Origin: Acidocella sp.
Lineage (GTDB): Bacteria; Pseudomonadota; Alphaproteobacteria; Acetobacterales; Acetobacteraceae
Length of the DNA: 45,922 nucleotides
Direction: 5' to 3'
Assembly: GCA_029077825.1 (NCBI GenBank)
Contig: JAQNCT010000015.1
Coordinates: 1 to 45,922, forward strand
The stretch's first letter is position 1. Each line of letters starts with the position of its first letter. The position numbers were made by a program, and so were the translations under genes. Positions 23,731 to 32,145 of this stretch are shown one piece after another. Under the pieces are notes generated by a model that ran no database searches, was not told the DNA's origin, and was given only the letters and a program-made list of their open reading frames with translations.

Positions 23731-25692
23731 ATGCCGGTTTCAAAACCTATCAGGCTTTGCCTGCTCACCACCACAATTTTATCGGTTCCAGCTCTGGCAC
23801 GGGCTGCTGATACCGCCCCCCTCATGACCGTAACCGCAACTGAGGTTGCCACCCCCCTGGCTGATGTTCCGGCGGGCGTTACAATTATTACCCAGGCGCA
23901 AATGCAAGCCCGGGGCGACAGTACCCTGGTTGATGCGTTAGCCGCCGTGCCGGGGCTTGGGGTTGTGCAATCAGGCGGGCCAGGGGGCCAGGCCAGCGTG
24001 TTTATCCGTGGCACCAATTCAGAGGATGTGCTGGTGCTGCTTGACGGCGTGCCGGTAAATGACCCCTCTGATGCCAACGGCGCGTTTAATTTTGGTGATT
24101 ATACCATTAGTAACATTGCTCGCATTGAAGTGGTGCGTGGGCCGATGTCTGGCCTGTATGGTTCAAATGCCATTGGCGGCGTGATTAACCTGATCAGCGT
24201 GAAGGGCAGTGGCAAGCCCACGCTCAGCGTGTCAGCCGCGGGCGGGTTCCCGGCGCAAGGCCAGGCGGGGGCCACATTGTCAGGCGTTGCGGGTAAGTTT
24301 GATTATGCTCTAACCGCCGCAACTGACCAGCAGGCGGGGTTTGATTATACCGCCCGGCGCTTGAGTGTTTACGCAGGCCAGCGTGACCCTTACCGTGCCA
24401 ACCTTGGGGCCCTAAACCTTGGCTATTCACCGGTGGATGGTACCCGTATCTCATTTATTTTCCGCGCCCAGCAAACCACCTCCGCCGCGCCTAATCTTGG
24501 GTATCCAATTTATGATGATCCCAATTTTTTCCTTTATAATGAGAATTATTTTGGCAAATTCGGCATCACCAGCAATTTATTTAACGGTTTGCTCACCACA
24601 GAATTATCTGCATCGTATGTTCAAAATAGTTTGTTCTTTAAAAACCTGCTAGATGCCGCAGACCCTAACGCCGCCAGCGCGAACGACCATTACCACGGCT
24701 ACCGCACTGATGTGCAGTGGAACAACACCCTCCACGTGCCAGACTACGGCCCGGCGCAATTTTCATCGGTTTTGTTTGGCGTTGAATATATCAATGACCG
24801 CGCCTTTGAAGCCGTGAATGAAAGCGGGCCATTTTTAATAAACGTCAAAGCATCTCAACATTCCATTACGGGCCATTTTGGTGTGCAAACCACGCTTTAT
24901 AATCGGCTGACCCTCACCGGCGCGCTGCGTGATGATGCAGTCTCAAGTTTCGGCAACGCCTTTACGGGCCGGGTGGGGGCTGTGCTGGCCGTGCCGCAAG
25001 CTGATTTGCATATTAAAACATCCTACGGCACTGGCTTTTTGGCACCCTCATTGTACGACCTGCACGGCATTAATAATTTTGGATATGCGGGTAACCCCAA
25101 CCTTAAGCCTGAAAGCAGTGATGGCTATGAAGCGGGCCTACAATTTGATGTTCCAGCCTTTGGCCAGCCTGATTTTGCCAGCCTGTCAGCGACCTATTTC
25201 AATTCAAATATCCGCAACCTCATTGAACCGAATGCGTCTTTCACCAGCGAGGTAAATATCAATAAAGTCAGGACAAGCGGTGTTGAAACAGAAGTTATTC
25301 TAACTCCAGCCAACTGGTTGAGTGCTGATTTCACTTATACTTACACCTATGCCCGAGATCTCACTGGCGGCACAGCCTTGGCTCGCCGCCCAGAAAATAC
25401 CGGCAGTGCAGCCCTTACCATCAAACCATTGCCCGCACTCACCATAACCCCGCAGCTTGAGTATATTGGTAAGTTCAATGACTATCTTTACGATAATAAT
25501 GGCTTTCCGGCAGGCACCGGCACTGCAAATTCTGGAACAGTCTTTAACGTATCACTCAGCTATATTTTGAACCGCAGTGTGTCGCTGTTCGCCACCGGTA
25601 AAAACCTGTTGCAATCACGTTTTGAGCCGGTGAATGGTTTGCAAATTCCCGGCCAGTCATTCCTGTTTGGGGTGCGTGCCACGGTGCAATAA
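23731..25692 (+). CDS. btuB: TonB-dependent vitamin B12 receptor
   Basis: 653 residues. The frame stays open back into the riboswitch, but ATG 23731 has GGAGG upstream and starts a normal signal peptide (LCLLTTTILSVPALARA). A TonB box (MTVTATE) follows, then the plug with ASVFIRGTNSEDVLVLLDG and RIEVVRGPMSGLYGSNAIGG, and a strand-rich beta-barrel. The upstream cobalamin riboswitch names the substrate. The last residue is Q rather than the aromatic residue usual for outer-membrane barrels. A tonB gene is found about 2 kb downstream. Confidence 0.88.
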   Translation: MPVSKPIRLCLLTTTILSVPALARAADTAPLMTVTATEVATPLADVPAGVTIITQAQMQARGDSTLVDALAAVPGLGVVQSGGPGGQASVFIRGTNSEDVLVLLDGVPVNDPSDANGAFNFGDYTISNIARIEVVRGPMSGLYGSNAIGGVINLISVKGSGKPTLSVSAAGGFPAQGQAGATLSGVAGKFDYALTAATDQQAGFDYTARRLSVYAGQRDPYRANLGALNLGYSPVDGTRISFIFRAQQTTSAAPNLGYPIYDDPNFFLYNENYFGKFGITSNLFNGLLTTELSASYVQNSLFFKNLLDAADPNAASANDHYHGYRTDVQWNNTLHVPDYGPAQFSSVLFGVEYINDRAFEAVNESGPFLINVKASQHSITGHFGVQTTLYNRLTLTGALRDDAVSSFGNAFTGRVGAVLAVPQADLHIKTSYGTGFLAPSLYDLHGINNFGYAGNPNLKPESSDGYEAGLQFDVPAFGQPDFASLSATYFNSNIRNLIEPNASFTSEVNINKVRTSGVETEVILTPANWLSADFTYTYTYARDLTGGTALARRPENTGSAALTIKPLPALTITPQLEYIGKFNDYLYDNNGFPAGTGTANSGTVFNVSLSYILNRSVSLFATGKNLLQSRFEPVNGLQIPGQSFLFGVRATVQ

Positions 25693-25701
25693 AGCCACAA
25701 A

Positions 25702-25729
25702 AAAACGGGCATCATGTGATGCCCGTTTT
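25702..25729. terminator. Bidirectional intrinsic terminator
   Basis: Bases 25702-25714 and 25717-25729 form a perfect 13-bp stem with core CGGGCATCA/TGATGCCCG and a tiny loop. A-run on the left and T-run on the right give a U-tract for either direction. It separates convergent btuB (+) and the OM protein gene (-). Confidence 0.85.
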
Positions 25730-25746
25730 CATTTACGCGTTTGGCT

Positions 25747-26769
25747 TTAAAAGAACTTCGCAATGCGCAGTTCAATTGAACGATTTAGCGGCCCACCGTG
25801 GTTAGCGATATCATAAGCACCAATCACCATTACCTGAGTAGACGGATTGATAAAGCTAGCACCTACAAGACGCAGTTGTGACTCTTCCGTGCGGTTGGGG
25901 GAATCAACTTTCGCGCCGATACCATGAAGGGTGTAAGTCTGTTTACCGCCGAATGACTGATAAAAGCCAGGTGCGATGAAAGCTCCCATCGCTGGGGCAA
26001 AATTATACGGGAAATAAATCCGAAATTCTTCAGATGGTTGCTCGTGAAATGTTGCTGCAAAAGATGATGGAGCCTGAATTTCAGCGCCACCGAAATTATT
26101 GGCAGTTACCAGAGGTTTGTTCGCCGCAGAATTGTTGTTATCACCAAAACCATAAACCTCACCCCAAACTTCGACTTGCAGATTGGGTGTTTTTGGCGTG
26201 CCGATCAGCGTGGTTCGTGCGCCAATTTCCAACTCATATACCCAGCTATTGTTACCAGGATTTAAAATATCGCTTTTGTTGAAGCTGCTTATTGGTGGAG
26301 AAATCCATGGTGCCACAACCACGTAAGTCCCGGTTTTCGGGTCGTTTATTGGCCAAAAAAACACGCTGAGATTTGGCTGGCCGAAGCCGCTGTTCGCGCT
26401 CAAATGTGCCTTGCTAGGGCCAGCGAGCGTGTTAACGCCCAACTGTTGTGGTCCCAAAAACCCTATATAAGGCTCATACATCTGAACTCCGGCTTCAACG
26501 CCATGGATCTCAAAAGTGCGGATGTAGCGCAGCACAGTGATGTCGGTTGAGATATGTGTATCCTGCGTGTAATTGCTGCCACGCAATGCGCCAAAGGTAC
26601 CAGCATCGTTAAACTGACTATAAATTAGCCCAATATTCACATTCACGGGCGGTGCGATGCTGTCCCCTGGCAGCGGGTCAGAGGCCATTGCCTTGCCGGC
26701 GAAGCCAGCACTTAAAGCCATGGCACCTGCAAACAGGCAGATGCGTAAAAAACGATCTCGTTGGAACAT
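25747..26769 (-). CDS. Outer-membrane protein, phenol MetA-pathway/transporter-like
   Basis: 340 residues behind GGAGGAG. A Sec-type signal peptide (LFAGAMALSAGFAGKAMA) is followed by a strand-rich protein with GxNVNIGLIYSQFND, EPYIGFLGPQQLG and a final R-x-AKFF. A terminal phenylalanine and alternating strands indicate an outer-membrane beta-barrel. The overall look fits the family labelled putative MetA-pathway of phenol degradation, members of which are probable channels for hydrophobic molecules; the substrate is unknown. Single gene between the shared terminator and a divergent CDF gene. Confidence 0.62.
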   Translation of the reverse strand: MFQRDRFLRICLFAGAMALSAGFAGKAMASDPLPGDSIAPPVNVNIGLIYSQFNDAGTFGALRGSNYTQDTHISTDITVLRYIRTFEIHGVEAGVQMYEPYIGFLGPQQLGVNTLAGPSKAHLSANSGFGQPNLSVFFWPINDPKTGTYVVVAPWISPPISSFNKSDILNPGNNSWVYELEIGARTTLIGTPKTPNLQVEVWGEVYGFGDNNNSAANKPLVTANNFGGAEIQAPSSFAATFHEQPSEEFRIYFPYNFAPAMGAFIAPGFYQSFGGKQTYTLHGIGAKVDSPNRTEESQLRLVGASFINPSTQVMVIGAYDIANHGGPLNRSIELRIAKFF

Positions 26770-26827
26770 GGGCGCTTCTCCTCCAAAAATTTTTTACAAA
26801 GTGATTAAATTCTCACCCGGCTTAAAT

Positions 26828-26858
26828 CTATCACGAACAAATCCGCGTGCCATGTCAA
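26828..26858 (-). promoter_or_regulatory. Possible promoter for the OM protein gene
   Basis: On the - strand TTGACA (26858-26853) precedes TGATAG (26833-26828) by 19 bases. The -35 is consensus, the -10 and gap are not. The rest of the 26,770-27,016 intergenic region holds nothing else I can name. Confidence 0.3.
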
Positions 26859-27016
26859 TTGTTAGTTGCCGCTTACGTCATGAAATATCCTAAATGTGAT
26901 AGTTTAGACACATAGTGCGGTGCACAAATGCCCGGTCGCCGCATTTGCGGATAGCCAGGATAAATTGCTAAAGCCTGAATTCCTGGCCATCCCGGCGCAT
27001 GAGGGCACATTGCGGT

Positions 27017-27919
27017 ATGAAACCCGTCATAAAATTTGCAATCGGCAGCATTTTCGTCGGGCTGGCGGTACTGGCGCTGAAGTTCCTGGCGGCCCGGCTC
27101 AGCGGCTCCACTGCGTTATTTTCCGATGCACTCGAGTCGCTGGTGAATGTCGCTGCCTCGCTCATGGCTTTGTATGCGCTGGTGGGGGCTGCCAAACCGG
27201 CTGACCGCCAGCACCCTTACGGCCATGCCAAGTTGGAGTTGTTAAGCGCGGTCGCCACCGGGGCGATGAACCTGATCGCTGCGGTGCTGATTTTCCAGCG
27301 CGCCTTCAGCGTCATTTTTCATCCGGTTCCGCTGGCGCCAATTACCGGCGGGCTTGGTCTCGGCATGGCGCTAAATGCGTCAGCCGGGGTGCTAATCGGC
27401 GTATGGGCATGGCTGTTGCGGCGTATTGGCAAAATATACCGCTCCCCGGCGCTGACCGCTGATGCCCAGCATCTGATCTCTGATGTGCTCTCAAGTACCG
27501 GCATCATCGTCGGCCTGGCCGCGGCAGCCCTGTTTGGTTTGCCAATTCTTGACCCCATCATCGCGCTCGCCATCGCCGCCCAGATCGCTTACGCGGGCGG
27601 GCACACGGTGTTGAAATCCTTAAGCGGCTTGCTTGATGAAGCGCCGCCGCCCAGTGTCACTGCCCGGATCAATGATCTGGTGCGCGAGAAAGGCGTCGGC
27701 GCTCTGGAGGCGCATGATTTCCGTATCCGTCAAGCCGGGCCAGCTTCGTTCCTGGAATTTCATCTGGTGGTGCCGGGCACCATGAGCGTCAGCGCCGCGC
27801 ATGTTATTTGCGACCGGATTGAGGCGGCGTTGCGCGCTGAAATGCCGGGCGTGGTCATCACCATCCATGTCGAACCAGCGGAAAAAGCCAAGCATGAGGG
27901 CGTGCTGATCCATGGCTGA
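27017..27919 (+). CDS. Cation diffusion facilitator (metal efflux)
   Basis: 300 residues from ATG 27017; an ATG at 26999 in the same frame is possible and neither has a clear ribosome site. N-terminal membrane helices contain GSTALFSDALESLVNV, the second half has LTADAQHLISDVLSS, the second metal-binding helix (H-x-x-x-D), and the C-terminal soluble part has ISVEFH-like and ITIHVEP strands, together the CDF layout. Exchange of divalent metal (Zn, Fe, Co, Ni or Mn) for protons is the family role; the metal cannot be told. It overlaps tonB by eight bases. Confidence 0.87.
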   Translation: MKPVIKFAIGSIFVGLAVLALKFLAARLSGSTALFSDALESLVNVAASLMALYALVGAAKPADRQHPYGHAKLELLSAVATGAMNLIAAVLIFQRAFSVIFHPVPLAPITGGLGLGMALNASAGVLIGVWAWLLRRIGKIYRSPALTADAQHLISDVLSSTGIIVGLAAAALFGLPILDPIIALAIAAQIAYAGGHTVLKSLSGLLDEAPPPSVTARINDLVREKGVGALEAHDFRIRQAGPASFLEFHLVVPGTMSVSAAHVICDRIEAALRAEMPGVVITIHVEPAEKAKHEGVLIHG

Positions 27920-28721
27920 CAGCGGCGTGCCGCCTAAGTCCACCATGGCCCTGCATGCCGACCCTGCCACCAAGCGGTGCGTCACCAGCCCGGAGTTTGA
28001 TAAAACCCGGGCTGGTGGGTTTGGCCTGCTGCTGCACATCGCGCCGGTGATTTTGGTGTTGTTCGTGCTGCGCGGGGTTAGCTTGCCACCGCCACCGGTA
28101 GAGCCGACCCTGCAATTGGTGATGGATAAATCACCTTACGTGGGTAGTGGCCCGAATGTGGTGAAGCCGGCGCAATTGCCGATGCCCAAACCAGCACCCG
28201 CCCCGATGCCGAAGCCACAACCGGCACCGCCCCCCCAAGCCCCGCCGCCGCCGCCGCCCAGCCACACCGCGCCGCCCATGCCAATACCGCCACCGCCAGC
28301 ACCCGCCCCGCCAGCCCCGCCACCGCCGCACCCGGCCACACTGGCGCATGTAGCGTCTCACATCGCGGCACCCGCGGCTCCGGCCGTTGCGCATATGGGC
28401 GATAATCAGCCGGTTGGTCATGGTGAGGCCTTTGGCCGTATCATCGTTGCCACCACCGATGAAAATCTCAACCGCAAGCCACCCTACCCGGAGGCCGCCC
28501 GCGAACATGGCGAGCAAGGCCGCGTGCTGCTATCCATTCATGTGGCGGCCAACGGGCGGGTGGTGCAGGTGGATATCACCAGCAGTTCAGGCTATGCGAT
28601 CCTCGACCAGGCCGCGCAGAACACTGCCCTGCAATGGGCCTTCAACCCGGCGGTGCTCAACGGCAAACCCATTGCATCGGTGGTGCTGTTCCCGATTTCA
28701 TTTCAACTTGACGCGCCCTGA
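27912..28721 (+). CDS. tonB: Energy transducer TonB
   Basis: 269 residues. ATG 27912 lies inside the end of the CDF gene, so translation is coupled. One N-terminal membrane helix (GGFGLLLHIAPVILVLFVLR) is followed by a long Pro-rich spacer at about residues 58-140 and a C-terminal TonB domain with RKPPYPEAAREHGEQGRVLL, VDITSSSGYAILDQAA and ALQWAFNP. It powers TonB-dependent receptors such as the BtuB-like one upstream. ExbB and ExbD are not in the window. It overlaps rmd tail to tail by 19 bases. Confidence 0.9.
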   Translation: MADSGVPPKSTMALHADPATKRCVTSPEFDKTRAGGFGLLLHIAPVILVLFVLRGVSLPPPPVEPTLQLVMDKSPYVGSGPNVVKPAQLPMPKPAPAPMPKPQPAPPPQAPPPPPPSHTAPPMPIPPPPAPAPPAPPPPHPATLAHVASHIAAPAAPAVAHMGDNQPVGHGEAFGRIIVATTDENLNRKPPYPEAAREHGEQGRVLLSIHVAANGRVVQVDITSSSGYAILDQAAQNTALQWAFNPAVLNGKPIASVVLFPISFQLDAP

Positions 28722-29641
28722 ACAGCCAGCTGCACAGCCTGCCGGGCAGCCGCAAGCACGTCAGCCAAAGTATCCTGCAATTTATAGTGCGGCTGCCAGC
28801 CTAGCACCCGGCGCGCCAGCCCGGCATCGCCGACCGCTCGAGCGATTTCCACCCCGCGCAACCGCGCCGGGTCAGTCACGATGCTGATTTTGAAGCGTGT
28901 CATCTCCAACAGCATGTTCAGCACCTCGCCAATCTGCACGGCTTGGCCGGAACTGATGTTGAAAACACTATTGTTAGGCAGCGTATCAAATTTTTGTAAT
29001 GCCAGCACATAGGCGGCACATACATCGCGCACGTCCAGAAAATCCCGGCTTGGATCCAATGCCCCGACGGCAATCTCCGGCGGCGCCAGCCCAGCCTCAA
29101 TGCGGGCAATCTGCCCGGCAAAGGCCGGCACCACAAAAGCCTCGCGCTGGCCTGGCCCGAAATGGTTGAACGGCCGCAGCCGCAGCAGCCGCAAGCCATC
29201 GCTGGTCAACGCGCCCAGCGCCATCTCTGCTGCTGCTTTGGTGGCCGCATATAAATTTAGTGGTGCCAGCAAAGCGGTTTCATCTAACATCACGCCGGGT
29301 TTAAAACTGGTACCGTAACATTCTGAACTTGAAATGAATATCATCCGGCACTCCGGCGCGTGCGCCAAAATCGCGTTGCCAACATTCAAGGCGCCCTGCA
29401 GATTAACCGCCCAGGCGTGCGCGGGGGCTTGTTTGGCGTCATCAACCGCTGCAACCCCGGCCAGATGGATACAAGCGTCGGGCTGAAGCTTGCTGACCAG
29501 CCGGTCCACTGCCGCCGCGTCAGTAATATCAAGCGTTGCTAACGTGGTGCCAATATATTCCTGCCCCGCCATGCTCAGGCTGTGGCTTAAATGCTGCCCC
29601 ACAAACCCCTCCGCCCCGGTGATGAGGATACGGCGCATCAA
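28703..29641 (-). CDS. rmd: GDP-6-deoxy-D-lyxo-4-hexulose reductase, RMD
   Basis: 312 residues. SDR fold with ITGAEGFVGQHL (nucleotide binding), IHLAGVAAVDDA, ISSSECYGTS, and the YAATK active-site pair. The segment RLRPFNHFGPGQREAFVVPA and SRDFLDVRDVCAAYVLAL match RMD from A-band type clusters closely. It reduces the GDP-mannose-derived 4-keto sugar to GDP-D-rhamnose. ATGA overlap with gmd (29638-29641) makes the two a tight operon. Confidence 0.86.
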   Translation of the reverse strand: MMRRILITGAEGFVGQHLSHSLSMAGQEYIGTTLATLDITDAAAVDRLVSKLQPDACIHLAGVAAVDDAKQAPAHAWAVNLQGALNVGNAILAHAPECRMIFISSSECYGTSFKPGVMLDETALLAPLNLYAATKAAAEMALGALTSDGLRLLRLRPFNHFGPGQREAFVVPAFAGQIARIEAGLAPPEIAVGALDPSRDFLDVRDVCAAYVLALQKFDTLPNNSVFNISSGQAVQIGEVLNMLLEMTRFKISIVTDPARLRGVEIARAVGDAGLARRVLGWQPHYKLQDTLADVLAAARQAVQLAVQGASS

Positions 29642-30618
29642 CCTGCCTTGCGCTGGTGCCGGGCGATATCTGCCGCCACCATTTCAGCTGCCATCGTCTC
29701 CACCGTCTGGCTGGCTTGCCAGCCCAGCCGTTGCGCCGCTTTGGTGGCATCGCCCAGTAGCGCATCAACCTCAGCGGGCCGCAGCCGCGCCGGGTCAAGC
29801 ATGATGTGATCCGCGGCATTCAGCCCGGCATGCGCAAACGCCATCTCGGCAAAGCCGAGCACGCTCACCGCCCGGCCGGTGGCCAGCACGTAATCATCAG
29901 GTTCGTCTTGCTGCAGCATCAGCCACATCGCCTGCACGTAATCGCGCGCATGGCCCCAATCACGGGTGGCGTGCACATTGCCCAGCTTCAGTTCGCTTGC
30001 CAGACCCAGTTTGATTTTAGCCACGCCGTCGCTGATATGGCGCGTGACAAACTCCACGCCGCGCAGCGGGCTTTCATGGTTGAATGCAATACCCGAGGAG
30101 GCGTGCAGGCCAAAACTCTCACGGTAATTCACCGTCATCCAGTGGGCGTATAATTTCGCCGCCGCATAGGGCGAGCGCGGGTAAAATGGCGTGGTTTCAT
30201 TTTGCACCGGTGCTTGCGCTCTGCCGAACATCTCCGAGGATGACGCTTGGTAAAACCGCGCCGATGGATGGCTCAGGCGCAACGCTTCCAATAGATTCAC
30301 CGCCCCAATGCCGGTGACCCCGCCGGTCAGCAACGGCTGCTGCCAGGAGGTCGCAACAAAACTCTGCGCCGCCAGATTATAAACCTCATCAGGCTTGTGC
30401 GCGTCCATCAGCCGCACCAGGCTCGACAGATCAATTATATCGCCATCCACCAGCTCGATCTCTTTGATAATCCCAAGGCAGCGCAGCCGCTCACCGATCA
30501 TATCGGAGGAGGCTGAACGGCGGATCATGCCAATGACATGATAGCCTTTATCCAGCAGAAATTTTGATAAATAGGCACCATCCTGGCCAGTAACCCCGGT
30601 GATGAAGGCTTTTTTCAT
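29638..30618 (-). CDS. gmd: GDP-mannose 4,6-dehydratase
   Basis: 326 residues from ATG 30618 with GGAG upstream; an earlier in-frame start at 30714 would add an unlike leader. It has ITGVTGQDGAYLSKFLLDKG, YNLAAQSFVATSW, SSSEMFGRAQAP and YPRSPYAAAKLYAHW with the Y-x-x-x-K pair, and later ATRDWGHARDYVQAMWLMLQ: the standard GMD marks. It converts GDP-mannose to the 4-keto-6-deoxy sugar that RMD reduces. The result is GDP-D-rhamnose, probably for LPS or exopolysaccharide. Confidence 0.92.
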   Translation of the reverse strand: MKKAFITGVTGQDGAYLSKFLLDKGYHVIGMIRRSASSDMIGERLRCLGIIKEIELVDGDIIDLSSLVRLMDAHKPDEVYNLAAQSFVATSWQQPLLTGGVTGIGAVNLLEALRLSHPSARFYQASSSEMFGRAQAPVQNETTPFYPRSPYAAAKLYAHWMTVNYRESFGLHASSGIAFNHESPLRGVEFVTRHISDGVAKIKLGLASELKLGNVHATRDWGHARDYVQAMWLMLQQDEPDDYVLATGRAVSVLGFAEMAFAHAGLNAADHIMLDPARLRPAEVDALLGDATKAAQRLGWQASQTVETMAAEMVAADIARHQRKAG

Positions 30619-30759
30619 AAAATCAGGCTCCGGCTGGTATTGCGTATTTTGCAACAGATTAGCAGCCGCTCCGCCGGAGGGAAGGAAACCGGAGAGCTTT
30701 TGCTTGAAATACATCCTTAAGTAGTTTTTAGTGATTATAAAAGAATTAAGGTTGTGTAA

Positions 30760-32145
30760 ATGTCGCTATGGTTCGATGTTGATGATCTCATCCGCTATTT
30801 CGCCACCTCGGCCCGCCCCACCGGCATCCAGCGGCTGAGTTTTGAGCTGTTCCGCCAGCTATCTCGTAGCGCCAGTCCGGCTGGCCCCATCATGTTCTGC
30901 CGCCGTCTTGCCAGCCCGCCCTATTTCCGCCGGGTTGATTTCAGCGCCCTGGAGGTGCGGGTTACAGTGCAGATGCAGGCCCCGGCTGCCGCTCCCGCTC
31001 TCCCGCCGCCAGCCGAGCAGCGACGCACCGGCTGGCTGGGTGGCCATGCCCGGCGTCTGCCGTACCGCACCCGGCGCAGCCTGCAAATGATCATCCATGC
31101 CCTGCGCACCATAAAATGGGCGTTGGTTGATTTAGCCCAGGCCGCTACCAGCCGCCGCCACGGCCTGCATGGGGTTGACCAGTTTGATACTGGAGCACCT
31201 GTCACATTCACTAGTGGTGACTGGCTGGTCAATCTCGGCAGTTCCTGGAACCTGCCCTATGAGAGCGCTGCTTTAAAGGCGCTGCATGGCCAGGGCGCGC
31301 ACTTGGCGGTGCTGGTGTGTGACCTCATCCCGCAATTATTTCCCGAATGGTCAACGCATGAAACCTTGCAGGAATTTCGGCTCTGGCTGCATCAAACTCT
31401 GCCCCGCGCGGATATGCTGCTGGCAATTTCCCACAACACCGCCGCTGATCTGGCGCATGACCTAACCCCTCGCTGCCACGTGTTGCCACAAATTGGTATT
31501 TTCCCCATGGGGTGCCTGTCACCACCCAACGCCAACGCCAGCCCCGCACCGGCGCGGCCCTTTGTATTGTTGGTTGCAACCCTGGAGGTGCGTAAAAACC
31601 ACGCGCTCATGTTCAGGGTCTGGCAACGACTGCTGGCGCAATACGGGGCCAGCGCCGTGCCGGATTTGGTGTTCGCCGGCAAGCGCGGCTGGTTGATTGA
31701 TGATTTTCTTACCCAGATGCAAAATGCCGCCTGGCTTGATGGTAAAATCCGCTTTGTTGAAAGCCCCTCGGATTCTGAACTCGCCTTGCTATACCAGCAA
31801 TGTTTGTTCACCGTGTACCCGTCACTGTATGAAGGCTGGGGGCTGCCGGTTACCGAATCACTTAGCTTTGGCAAAACCGTCGCCGCCTCCAACCGCGCCT
31901 CGATCCCGGAAGCGGGCGGAGATTTTTGCGTGTATTTTGACCCGGAAAACATCGCGCAAGCCGAAAAAGTCATCGCCGGGCTGATCATGCAGCCCGCGCG
32001 CGTGGCGGCCCTGGAAGCCCATATCGCGGCAAATTTTCAACCGCCTCACTGGGCGGAGAGTGCGGCTGCCTTAATCAAGCTACTAACGCACGACGCACAG
32101 GCCGCCGCTTTGGCATCACAACCGGCTATTGATGTCGCGGCGTGA
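30760..32145 (+). CDS. Glycosyltransferase, GT4-type (GT-B)
   Basis: 461 residues. The N-terminus MSLWFDVDDLIRYFATSARP with TGIQRL is common in glycosyltransferases of rhamnan or mannan-type clusters. The C-terminal domain has FVLLVATLEVRKNHALMF and YEGWGLPVTESLSFG with the E-x7-E pair (Glu358 and Glu366) of retaining GT-B enzymes, then SNRASIPEAGGDF. Divergent from gmd-rmd, so transfer of D-rhamnose or mannose to a surface polysaccharide is a sensible inference; the acceptor is unknown. Its end overlaps the next (opposite) gene by 20 bases. Confidence 0.82.
   Translation: MSLWFDVDDLIRYFATSARPTGIQRLSFELFRQLSRSASPAGPIMFCRRLASPPYFRRVDFSALEVRVTVQMQAPAAAPALPPPAEQRRTGWLGGHARRLPYRTRRSLQMIIHALRTIKWALVDLAQAATSRRHGLHGVDQFDTGAPVTFTSGDWLVNLGSSWNLPYESAALKALHGQGAHLAVLVCDLIPQLFPEWSTHETLQEFRLWLHQTLPRADMLLAISHNTAADLAHDLTPRCHVLPQIGIFPMGCLSPPNANASPAPARPFVLLVATLEVRKNHALMFRVWQRLLAQYGASAVPDLVFAGKRGWLIDDFLTQMQNAAWLDGKIRFVESPSDSELALLYQQCLFTVYPSLYEGWGLPVTESLSFGKTVAASNRASIPEAGGDFCVYFDPENIAQAEKVIAGLIMQPARVAALEAHIAANFQPPHWAESAAALIKLLTHDAQAAALASQPAIDVAA

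Noticed and set aside
23484-23810. 108-residue ORF beginning in the B12 leader
   Set aside because: Covers the riboswitch core and the start of btuB in another frame; the RNA motif explains the sequence better.
26920-27204. 94-residue ORF at the CDF start
   Set aside because: Overlaps the CDF gene in another frame; the CDF motifs are in frame from 27,017.
30669-30679. Palindrome CTCCGCCGGAG between gmd and the glycosyltransferase
   Set aside because: Very short and lacking a T-run or supporting promoter; could be chance in GC-rich DNA.
31392-31988. 198-residue - strand ORF inside the glycosyltransferase
   Set aside because: Mirror frame of a gene with a clear E-x7-E motif; no motif or ribosome site of its own.
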